Assembly: GCA_965153455.1 (NCBI GenBank)
Contig: OZ234494.1
Coordinates: forward strand, 23,126,001-23,190,000
DNA length: 64,000 bases
Direction of reading: 5' to 3'
DNA from: Sphagnum compactum
Lineage: Eukaryota; Bryophyta; Sphagnopsida; Sphagnales
Below are positions 1 through 10,224 of this stretch, piece by piece. The notes under the pieces are model-generated. The model had not been told where the DNA came from. It saw only the letters and a list, made by a program, of their open reading frames with translations, and did no database searches. Made by a program: the position numbers and the translations under genes. Positions within the stretch are counted from its first letter, which is position 1. Every line of letters starts with the position of its first letter.

Positions 1-500
1 TTTGGAGGCTTTTTTATGAAGCTACTTTTAGGGAGTTTGTTAAGCCTATTTTCGGGCTTTTAAATAAAGCCATTTTTGGGACTTTAGTTTAAGCCCAATT
101 GTGGGCATTTAAAAATTTTATAAAGCCATTTTTGGGACAAAGCCACATTTGGGGGCTTTGTGATGAAGCTACTTTTGGGGAGTTTGTTTAAGCCTCTTTT
201 GGGGGATTTTCAATAAAGCCATTTTTTGGACTTTATTAAAACCCAAATTGGGGGCATTTAAAAAATTTATGAAGCCATTTTTGGGGCTTTGTTTTAAGTG
301 CCACTTGGGGACTTTGTTTGAAGCCCACTCTTTTGGGGGGTCTACAGGGGGGTGGGGCTTTTGATGAGGCCTTTTTCCAGGACTTTGATAAAGGGCCACT
401 TTTGGGGACCTTGTTAACTCCACTTTCTGGTTTTTTTTTTATGAAGCCTTTTTTCTCAGGAATTTGATAAGGCCATTTTTGGGGGTTTTTCAATTTTCCC
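1..500. repeat. Degenerate tandem repeat with ~147-bp higher-order unit
   Basis: Short units of about 20-25 bp containing AAGCCATTTTTGGGGC-like cores follow one another through the first 500 bases. A longer unit is superimposed: the stretch starting ATGAAGCTACTTTTAGGGAG at 16 recurs at 163 with the same order of sub-units, giving a ~147-bp period. The array probably continues to the left of the window. Minus-strand reading frames across it give only low-complexity Pro/Lys-rich peptides with the same periodicity, so they are not genes. Confidence 0.8.
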
Positions 501-504
501 ATTT

Positions 505-798
505 AAAAAATTATTATTTATATCCACTTCAGTATTAGCTTCAAGATAACACCATTGAAGAGAAAGATTACAAATTACAGACCTTTTGAGAGTTGATGTT
601 TGAGTAGATGTAATATGACCTCATGGGCAGGCATTCCATCTTGTAAAATGCACCTGCGCAGCAAGGTGAGCCAATACGCCAAGCCCTCCAATCTTTTGTA
701 TGGTCTTCAACTTGACAATTCCACATTGGAATCTTTTTCATATTTTCTTTTCATATGATCACCTTTTAACCTTCACGTATGGAAATTCAATGATTTTG
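505..798. other. Intergenic, nothing recognised
   Basis: A+T-rich sequence between the left tandem repeat and the first copy of the 320-bp dispersed element. I see no coding signal, RNA gene or clear repeat. Confidence 0.5.
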
Positions 799-1116
799 TT
801 GGCCTTGCCTACCAAGCAAGGCAAGGATATTGTTGTGTTTAGATTCATTATTATAGAGTATAGTAGCTTGAGGGATTTTGGCCCCTAGGTAATAGATCTA
901 TTTTTATACAAGGATTTTTGAAAGATGATATATTTTGGCTTGTGTTTGAAACTTGAGATTAGTGATAGAGTTATAATATCTTAAAGGATTTTGGTTTGTT
1001 TTAGAGGAATTTTTAAAGATTAATATATTTTTGCATGGTGAAATATTTGAGTTTCCATAATTCTCCTTTTGCCTTAAGATACTAAATTGCAAGGCCACAA
1101 TGTGACACAACCCTTG
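799..1116 (+). mobile_element. Dispersed ~320-bp element, family R1, copy 1 (MITE-like)
   Basis: First of three related copies (others near 6573-6901 inverted and 44729-45046). It starts TTGGCCTTGCCTACC and ends near GCAAGGCCACAATGTGACAC, so the inverted motif TGGCCTTGCC / GGCAAGGCCA lies at and just inside the two ends. The body is A+T-rich and non-coding. Sharp shared edges and unrelated flanks indicate a transposed unit; a miniature inverted-repeat element is the simplest reading. I could not define a target-site duplication. Confidence 0.65.
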
Positions 1117-2045
1117 TTTTCTCAAACAACACCAACACATATTTGAATTCAAACGATCACATCACATTGAATAAAAGGGTAAAATCCTATTCCAAATCTT
1201 TTGTTTGCAATTGATATGATTGAACATGAATTCCTCCGTGTAATTCATACACAAATTTTTGTAATGTTTTCAATAGGTGAAGATTGAATATCATGTTTTT
1301 AAAATTAATGAAAATGAAAGTGAAAAATATAAAATCAATAGTAAAATTCCTAAAAATGCAAAAAATGAAAACCAAATGAATTAAGCTTTAAATTTGGAAG
1401 ACAGGAATCTGCAAATGGCTTTAGGGTTTCATAAAAATTCATTCAACAAAGCTGTTGAAATATAACATTCTATGATATAATTTCCGATTTAAATGCTTGT
1501 GGATACAAAGAGGGTACCCAAAACTCTGACTACAGACGGGTCTCTGGTAGAGCACTTCTGTACCAAACCCCTCCCCAGCCCCCCCAAAACATATGAGATC
1601 GTCATCTTATATGGGGAAGGAAGGTGGTGAGTTATGGTTGTAGGGTTTCAAGGCTTTAAGTTTTGCCCTATTTCTACCTCTCAAGGGTTTTCATGGTTAC
1701 GCATAAACCAACCGGTCAATCAAATAGACTATACAAAAGTTTTTCTCTTGCCCGCTCCAACCTTAGGAGGTATGGATTTTCTGCCCGAAGATTAATTGAA
1801 GGGACAAAAGGCTTGCCGAGCAATGGACTAGAATTCATACCAACAATATTAGCTAGTTCTTTGTTTGTTAGGCCGTCCGACTCTCGCATTTTGCATTACA
1901 ATTTATACTAGAACCGATTTCACACTAGAATGTTTGGGGTATGTTTTGGTCGTGCTCACACCTGGTTTGATTAGTTGTGTGCACAAAAATGGATGATACT
2001 CTAATGAATGATAATCTTGGGGTCGGGTCAGTTGATTTGAAGAAG
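1117..2045. other. Intergenic / 3' flank of the histidine-phosphatase gene
   Basis: Mostly A+T-rich. A minus-strand open stretch at about 1735-1893 could encode a charged 59-residue peptide starting MRESDGLTNKELANIVG and ending REKLLYSLFD before TGA. It has codon use like an exon but no family I recognise and no clear splice partner. It lies about 150 bp downstream of the stop codon at 2046, so it could be 3' UTR, a gene fragment or chance. Confidence 0.3.
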
Positions 2046-4550
2046 TTAGTTCGATTGTGCGACTGGAGGCTCCATTCTTCGGGCGATGATGCGCTCTGTT
2101 TCGACTCGAACTACATCCGGTGGAATCTCGGCTTCCAAGTCGAAGCCTCGTTCCATGGCTTCAAAGTGGGTGAAAAATGATGGTCCTGAAGTGTCCCAGT
2201 CTACATTCAGCTCTCCCGGTCTTGCATTCTTTTGCCTGGAAATTTTTATTTACCCAAACCAACAACAGAAAAACAAATTCAACTCTCGTAAATAATTAAT
2301 GCAAAGACGGAAGAATGGATGTAAACACTACCAAAGCGGGTTTCAATATTTTTTGTATATTGATTTCAATATTAATTTAGTGTTTGAGATGACTCCTAAT
2401 CAACAAGGAAGAAACCACAAAAGACAAAGTCTCTAAATTATTTAGTGATTTTTTCTGGGGATGAATTTTCATTATTTTTTGAAATTTATTTTGAGAAAAA
2501 ATTGGGGCCATTTTTGAAAATCCAATGTAAAATATGTGTGTTTATTTTATTTTATTTTTTTTTTGCAAAACAATTGCCACTTTTATGGAATTTCAAAAAT
2601 TGAAAGAAAAAACACAAATACCATTCTTGGTCGGCAATCATTTTATCAGTCATGCCAAAAGCCCGAAGTTCATCGGCCGTTTGATACACCGCCAAACTAT
2701 ATCTGCATCCAAAATGCACTTTTTTTTTAATTGCAAATTTCAAAGAAATGATATATAAATTGTGAAAATAATTTTTAATAATTTAGAACACTCGTTTCCA
2801 TAGAACTTATTAAAAGCATAATCCATTGGGAGAAAAAATACATTTTATGAGGAAAAAAAAAGAAACAAAGGAGGGATGGAGTACATGGGGATGCACCTTC
2901 CACCGGGGCCAAGCTCCATGACAAGCATGCCCGTGTTGCCAAAATTCCAAAGGCCTTCAAATTGCTCCACCGTCCACTTATACCACCGCATCAGAAATAC
3001 ACGAAGCGTAAGCCCGTGGGACACAATAATAAGATTCATGTTCTTGGAGCTTGCCTCCGGCCGTTGGAAGCGTCCCACATCTATGTCCGATCGAAGCGTT
3101 TCCCTAAATCCTGCAACGAAAATCGCAAACTTACCATGATTTTTATGTTCCAAAACGGACGGCTTTTACGGAAACAAGCTTCTCTTCTCAAAGGAATGTG
3201 AAACAGAAATGAACTTGCCTGTTATGCGATCGTAAACATCTGCAGCCGATTCCCCATTCGGAAAACGGTAGAAGAAACGACCGTAACGAATACGAGCTGC
3301 CTTCTCCAATTGCATTCTCTCTCTATTCTGGAAATTTCCTGCACATTATGGAAAACCCACATACTATCAATTATTCTGCAGGATTCTAGGTATCTCAAAT
3401 GGTAGAATCAGCAGTGGCTGCTAATTCCGGCACTCTAGCGCTATCTCCTACCTACCAACAGCAGTCTACCTGGCTACTATTTCCTACCTACCTACCTATG
3501 GTCCTTTCCTACCTGTCTGCCTATGGTCCTTGGGGCCAGGGTAGGTACCCACCGAAGTCTTGTTCGCGCAGACGAGGCTCCTCTCGCACACCTGCGATTC
3601 TGTTGCGCTCGAAGGCCATGCCGATGCCGCGCAGCGTCTGCAATGTGCGTCTGTAAGGCGATACATAGAAGTAGACTTGCCAGTTCTCTTCGTGATCATT
3701 CTCAATCACGCGGCGAATTTTCTTGCCGCATTGCACTGCTTGCTTCCATCCAACTTCCGTGAGTGCAATCTTAGAGTCCGGGATTCTCGTGTATGCGCTC
3801 TCATCAATATTGCCTTCACTCTGGCCATGACGAACTAGGATGATTCTCTTTGGCCTTGTTCGCAAAATTGTTCCTGCTTGCCAAAAAACAAATTTGTGGG
3901 TGAAAAGTCATTTTTGAAACAACAACAACAATCGATGAATGAATCCACACACATGTAAAGCCCTCGGGAACGCCCCAGCCTTCTTCGGGCATTACCCCAC
4001 ACGGAAAGCTGCTCATGAAACACAGATAATTCTGCTCAGATACCAAACAGATTGTTTGGTATCTGAGCAGAATTATCTGCGTTTCATGAGCGAGATCAGG
4101 AAAAGAAAAAAGAAAAAAAATCAGTTGAACTAGACTACTTCGGGGTTGCAGGCTAGTTACGTACCCACCATTGTGATTTTGTTGCTCAGATCCAACAGAC
4201 ATCAAATTGTTCAAAACAGCGATCTCTTTCTCGGTATTATTGTCAAGCTCCAGTCTCCTCAAGTGCTCAAACCTCTTGATGCTTTGGCTTCTCCAACTCT
4301 GCGCTGGTGTCTGGAAAAAATCCGCTGCAGCAGAATCTCGCTCCATTGAAGAAGAAGAAGAAGAAGCAGCAGCAGCAGCCGTGAGGAGGATCCGTTTTGC
4401 GCCCTTGAAATCCAGTGGGTGGTGCAGAAGCGGAACTTGATTCCGTGACCAGCAGCACCCGAAGGAGTTCTCCAACTTCGGCTGAGAACAAGCCGGTCTC
4501 AAAATGGTACTTCCTGAAGCTCCTGGGGAAGCAACTACAGTTGCCGCCAT
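2046..4550 (-). CDS. Histidine phosphatase, phosphoglycerate-mutase-like (AT74-type)
   Basis: Six exons on the minus strand: 4550-4169, 3873-3553, 3338-3219, 3110-2897, 2702-2622, 2235-2046; phases agree and give 435 aa. The domain carries the catalytic RHG (R142-H143-G144) in RIILVRHGQSEGN, the SPYRRT phosphate-binding arginines (~202-203), the acidic REEPRLREQDFG segment (~224-235) and the second catalytic histidine in IIVSHG (H306). It ends with a conserved PSFFTHF block and a short acidic/basic tail. Members of this branch (Arabidopsis AT74/At3g05170 type) are phosphatase-like; the substrate is unknown. About 130 N-terminal residues rich in Ala and Ser precede the domain and could be an organelle-targeting region. 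The ATG at 4550 has a good context (A at -3, G at +4). The third intron (3218-3111) has a GC donor. Exon boundaries are inferred from phase and family resemblance. Confidence 0.88.
3111..3218 (-). other. GC-AG intron in the histidine-phosphatase gene
   Basis: Reading the minus strand, exon 3 ends ATAACAG and the intron begins GCAAGT, then ends TTGCAG before the next exon. The only nearby GT would put a stop in the next exon, whereas the GC donor gives the conserved YDRITGFRETLR junction. GC-AG introns normally keep an otherwise strong donor consensus, as here. Confidence 0.75.
4011..4091. repeat. 38-bp inverted repeat with 5-nt loop, inside an intron
   Basis: The arms GCTCATGAAACACAGATAAT... 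(4011-4048) and ...ATTATCTGCGTTTCATGAGC (4054-4091) are reverse complements with one mismatch, separated by AGATT. It lies in the first intron (4168-3874) of the histidine-phosphatase gene, so the primary transcript would carry a long, nearly perfect hairpin. It could be a small foldback insertion or, less likely, a small-RNA precursor. Confidence 0.85.
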
Positions 4551-4990
4551 GCTTGAATCTCCGGCTCGTCCCCAAACCCGACCCCAAATTCTCAGATTTC
4601 TCAGCAATATTTTTTGAGGTTTGTTTTGCAAGACTGTTTTGAAAATCTTCTCACTATCCTGAGAGGCAAATCTATCTGCTGCAAAATGATTTCTCCCTTC
4701 CTCCTCCTCCTCCTCCTCTCCGACGACAACTCCCGAGCTCGCTCGGTCGCTCGCTCTTTCTCTCTCTCGCTCGCGGGGATTTCGCTCATTTCTTCCTTAT
4801 TCTTCCCTTTCTTTGTGGGATTCCATTCTTTCCGGGATTCCCTGCTTTCTTCCCTGTCTTTCTTTCTTTCTTCCCCTATTCAAACTTTTTCTTTCCCCAC
4901 TCCCTTCTTTCATTTTTTCTTTTCTGGGATTCCCTTTTTGTCTTTCCTCTTAAATTCCTTTCCTTCTTTCTAGCGGATTCCCTTGTTTCT
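4551..4990 (-). promoter_or_regulatory. Leader/promoter region of the histidine-phosphatase gene, CT-rich
   Basis: Upstream of the start codon the plus strand is strongly pyrimidine-rich (CTCCTCCTCC, CTCGCTCGCTCG and TTTCTTTC runs from about 4690 to 4970), so the minus-strand transcript leader or promoter would be GA-rich. GA-rich tracts next to start sites are common in plant core promoters. No TATA element is assigned. Confidence 0.35.
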
Positions 4991-6572
4991 CCCGGCGTTG
5001 GGCGGTTACTAGAAATGACCCCAAATGTCTTGCGGTTCTCCGAATTTCAAAGTACCAGTTCGGATATATAACCGTGGTTCTCAAAAGCTAAAGAACCGGT
5101 TTTGCTATGTACTATATGCTATGTAAGAATTGATTCCAAAATGTATATGTATATATATAATTGTAGTTCCTGAAAAAATATTAGAATCGGTCAAATAACC
5201 ATGTCTAAAACCGCTGGTTCTCTGCCAGTTCTTTGAGGGGTTTCGACGCACAACGGAACAGGAGGTTCTTTGCTTTCATAGTTTATTTGGGAGGAAGACT
5301 TAACGAGAGGAAGAAGGGCATTTGAGAAAACGAAATGCCCGCACTTGCCCACGTTCCATTTTCCGCAAATGACCCGCATCACTTTTAAAACAAATATATG
5401 CTATGATACTTGGTCAGTACCCTCTAGATACCCGAAGGGTATCAAAAGATTCTTATTTTCTTAATGCTAATTTTTACACCATGTAAAACATCCATAGGCC
5501 GTGGACATTAGTGGAACAAGGGCCCGCCTCGGCTCTGGGCGTTACCCTACACTAAATTTTTTCAAAGAACCAGTAATGAAGGTTATTAAAAAATTCAAAT
5601 ACCCACCCAACACGGGTTCCTTAAGGTTCCTTTTCTCTCTTCAAACTTGTTCTCCAAGTTCATTGTTTCTCATTCCTTCTTTTTGGGATTCTCTTCATTC
5701 TTTACCCTCTTCCAACTCATCTTTCTTTCTTTCTTTCCTGGGATTCCCTTCATTCTTTCCTCTTAAATTTTTTTATCTTTTTCCCCCCACTTTTTTTTCT
5801 CTCTCTCTTTCTTTCTTTCTTTCTTTAGTTCATTCCTAATTTGTTGGTGCACACAAGTCGGGAATATGCTTTTGGTTCCTTTTGAGTACCTCCTCACACT
5901 ATATTTGACTTTACTTTTTTACCATTACAAAGTATTGGTTATCAAGTCACCCCCTCCTCCCCTTCCCCCCGACCTTCACCCCAATTGCGTGTTGTTGTGT
6001 GGTCTCTAAGGCATGAGAAATTGACAAAGTATCAAAACCCCTAGAGCACATGACACACATTTTTATTTCAAGAAACATTAGAAATTGAGAAAGCGCGGGG
6101 GGCTGGCAGTTGGTGGACGGTGTTGCCTTTTTAGTGCATCAAATGTTGAGAATATACCATGGTATGAAATTCTAGTAGCCACTACCAAAATTCTAGTGCG
6201 CTTTTATACGGTTTACACCCTTGGCTCGCCATTTGAACCAAATTTCCAACATGAAGGAAATTTTTGAACATGTTTTACACATTGGGTGAAGGTTGATCAC
6301 TACTCACTACCGAAGAAAGCTCGGTCTGAGCTATATATTAGGGTATATGGAAAATGAAGAATGAAAACCTATATATATATATACTAGGTTTGGCCTGGTC
6401 TAGGTACCCACTACAATATTACCCTTTCTCTTGAATACATAAATATTTATGATAGGTTACCCTAAATTTACCCATTATACCTTCCATATGAATAAATAAA
6501 AAAATCAGCTCACCATAATTATACATTACAAGGCATCTAGAGTTTTATGTGTGTGTGTGTGTGTATAGATAG
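4991..6572. other. Intergenic, low-complexity CT tracts
   Basis: No gene found. A second CT-rich stretch (about 5630-5830) resembles the one at 4860-4970, including CTGGGATTCCCTT, suggesting an old local duplication. Motifs AACCGTGGTTCTC (5063) and AACCGCTGGTTCTCT (5211) recur inverted at 9600-9770. Short (TA)n and (GT)n tracts lie at about 6370 and 6550. Confidence 0.4.
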
Positions 6573-6901
6573 CAATGGGTGTGTCACATTGTGGCTTTGC
6601 CGTTTACATTAAAAAGTATCTTAAGGCAAAAGAAGAATTATGAAAACTCAAATATTTCACCATGCAAAAATAATAACCTTCAAAAACTCCTCCAAAAGAA
6701 ACCAAAATCCTTCAAGATATTATAACTCTATAACTAATCTCAAATTTCAACACAAGCCAAAATATCATCTTTCAAAAATCCTCATATAGAAATAGACCTA
6801 GTATTATTATTACCTAGTAGGGGCCAAAATCCCTTAAGCTACTGTACTCTATAATGAATCTAAACACAACAATATCCTTTTGCCTTGGTACGCAAGGCCA
6901 A
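6573..6901 (-). mobile_element. Dispersed ~320-bp element, family R1, copy 2 (inverted)
   Basis: Reverse-complement copy of the element at 799-1116. It begins CAATGGGTGTGTCACATTGTGGC and ends GGTACGCAAGGCCAA, with the whole body alignable by eye (for example CTCAAATATTTCACCATGCAAAAATA and GGGGCCAAAATCCCTTAAGCTACT-type segments). Small indels separate it from copies 1 and 3. Non-coding. Confidence 0.65.
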
Positions 6902-9900
6902 CGATTCACACTAGTTGTTACAAAACTTACCATACACTTTGGCCAACTCCCCTCCCATCTATATTTTATTTTCAAATTATCATTTAAAATATTACCTAAT
7001 AAAGTATCCTCAATATTATATATTATAGCTCAACTAGCCACAATAGAGGTCAAAAGGGTCACAAATTGTCACCCAACAACTATTGGCATGTGGGTCAATC
7101 CCAGAGAGAAAAGGATGACCGATTAATCGAGGAAGTGGTTCAAAACTGACCCAAAGGTGTGGTTAGAAGTTTCCAGGTTCAACAACATTGAGTATTTTCT
7201 CAATGAACTTTTGTCCATTTTTATAAAGAAATTGTAAGTGAAGAATATTTAACATGTTAAATCTCATGTTATTGTAGGTTTACTATATAAGGATGTGAAA
7301 TTTGTAGAACTACCTTACTTGATTGAATTATTCACATGCGGGGTCTATAAATTTTACACTTACTACGGCACTTTAGGGCTTCATATGGTTTGCCTTTTGA
7401 TCTTGCACCTCATGCAAGCTTCCTTCCAATTTGAAATTGTAAAGCATATGAAGTCATTCAAGCCTTGGCTACTTTTTCCCCCCAAGTGCTTCCTTAGGTC
7501 AATGGTTGCCCATGTCTTGAGGTTCTATTAACTAGATGGGTGATAGGCATTGAAAGATTGACTTTCATTTTTGGCCTCTAAATTGTTCCGTGCTTTCTTT
7601 TGAGTTTCCAAAAGTGTTGTCAAATTTGTCTTGTGCATACTTTGCCTTCCATTCAAAATTGTGTGTTGTAATACAATGTTTGTTTATGTGGCAAGTTTCA
7701 AATTGGAGCAACAAGAAATATTTTTAAAAATTGAAATAATATGTTGTAAATGCCTAGTTCTTTTGCAAAAACAATACTAAAAAAACAACAAAATTCTTTT
7801 TAATTTGAGAAAATGTCATCACTTTTCAATTGCCCTCAAAACTTTGTCACCATTTTTCAATTGTCCTCAAAAGTATGTCGTCACGTGGCTAGTGTTAGGA
7901 AAATGCTTTGGAACATATTTTTTCAAAATGGTCATTAATAAATATTAAATCTACCTTGGGATGCTTGTCGCCTACTCCTACTTCAGAAAATTGGGGAAAA
8001 AACCATTGGTTACAACTAGTGGAATATTGAAATGTGTTGTCCTTTAGTTTCTTCCAAATTGCTTTTGTTCCCTCTATACTAATATGCATTCCAAGAATCC
8101 TTTTAGACAAGTTTCTGGATGGCTGAGGTTTAAAGAAAAAGAAGAAGAAGTTTGCATGGACTTTTCCACTTTTGAACCTTTTAACATTTAACCCACTCGA
8201 GACCAGGGTTGGGTCACGGGTATAGAAAATTGCACCCACATAACACTAGAATGTACCCTATGGCTACAACACAAAATGGTTTTTCCTTTGGAAGTAAGCC
8301 TCGGTTCATGACACATTGTGTGAGGTGAAGTAAGCATTTTCATCCATTTCAATGGGAAACATATTCGGTATATAATATATACTAGTGTTGTGCATGTAAG
8401 TGCAATTGGAGGCTTTTCAAACAGTGTATATTTTTCATGTAAGTGTAAAATTATGTAACTCCATTTATGTCATGTAAAATTGTGTTAGTGTAAATGATTT
8501 ACATTTGCTCATCATTTAAATCCATGCAAATCCATGTAAATTCACGTAATTATTTTTAGAATTTTTTTTTAAAAATGTCGACATGGGTGCCACTTGAAAT
8601 AACTCAATGTGTCATATGAAATAAATGTCTAAAATACAATGTCATCTCATTACCAAGATCAAGAAAAGGCCTCTCAATTTTTGTGACACTCCTCTTCATG
8701 GCACTTAACTACATAAGAAACTTGACATCGAAAACCTCACCAAACCCATATCCCTTGGACCTTGATCCTCACCAAGAACTCAATCAACACATGCATTGAC
8801 ACAATTTAAAATCTTTTACGATTCATTTGATAGTCAAACATAATTTTGTTCAAATTTCCATTGATCAACTTTGAAATTTTTGCAAAAGATTTTTTTAACT
8901 TGCATACGTAAAATGAGATTTGATTTCCAAAGCTTCAACCACCACAATAGATTTTCTTAAATTTGACCATGTTTGAAACTGATGATAAATGGGATATGTC
9001 CCCATTTGTTGTTCCATTAAGAACTAAACAACATATTAGTTTGGAAAATTATTTGTACATGTCAAAAATTATTTGCAATACAATGGAATTGTAACTTTTG
9101 CACTTAACAATAATAATTTACGTATACTGAAGTAATTCATTTATTCAATTATTGGGAATGTGGATTATGCAATCCATCAATGGTGCCACAAACAAACATT
9201 AGGTATGCCACATGCATCAAAACATTCATCCCTGATCCTACGTAAGCACAAATCATGAGGTATGAAAATATATTGATTCAATAATTTATTTTTAAAAATT
9301 AAAGCATCAACAACAATATCACATATATTTACACATTATAATCCAAAAGACCAACTCAAACTACATTAAAAAATTTACATAATTAAATAAACCCTGACAA
9401 AAGTTTTACTCCTGGCTAGGTTGGGAGGGTCTGAAACAGCCCCTCATGTGGCTGTTTTACAACCTACCGCCTCCTCTTTGGTGGCAAAGTAAGGGGCTTT
9501 GGCTACACGTGTGCCCAAGACAAGAGAAGCCCAAGAGCTTGCACAAGGAGAGAGACTATGCTCTGCAGTTGGCAGAATCAAAAGAACTGCCAGTTCCAGT
9601 TTTTAGGAAAAACTCAAAATCGATGAACTGCCAGTTTCAGAGCTGAAAGAGCCAGCAGTATTCTGGAGAGAACCAGCGGTTCTGCAATTTTCCCAATTTT
9701 GCAGACCATGGTTATTCCATACCAGTATACCAGTCCTTTGTTGTTTTGAGAACCACGGTTACAAGCTCCAAGAAACACCCTGATAACCGTCTGGAGCCTG
9801 TTCCTGTTTCTCATAACCACCCACACACCCATAAGTACTCCGGATCAAAATGCTTGTGAAAAAAGCAGATGATCCTTTCTGGATATTTCAAACCTCATTC

Positions 9901-10224
9901 TTTATGAGAGTACCTATGTGCAGTCTTAAGGTCTCAGGTAGTCATGTATCACTGAAAGTTTACTGTATTTGTTGGTGTGATTTGGGATCTAGGTTCTGAG
10001 AATAGATAATGTTTCTCTAGTTCTTCCACCTGAAGAAAGATTTTCATATACAAAAAATTTGCTATTGTTCGCTCAACCTTACACCAATAATGTTAACAGC
10101 GCATAGAAGATTTCATACCATAGTGTCCCCATTTGGAAACCAAAAAAATTATCTTCCAATCCAGGATGTGGGTTACCTTCAGCTTGATGCCACTTGCACC
10201 TGGAATATCAGCTGCAATCTCCGC
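6902..10224. other. Intergenic A+T-rich region
   Basis: No gene recognised over 3.3 kb. Between about 8380 and 8560 the word CATGTAA and close variants recur many times, a loose short repeat. At 9590-9770 the GGTTCT/AGAACC motifs repeat those at 5040-5240 in inverse orientation. The right end (from about 9850) may be 3' flank of the CBP60 gene. Confidence 0.4.

Noticed and set aside
3523-3838. Plus-strand frames opposite the histidine-phosphatase exon
   Set aside because: Shadows of the real minus-strand exon, which carries all catalytic motifs.
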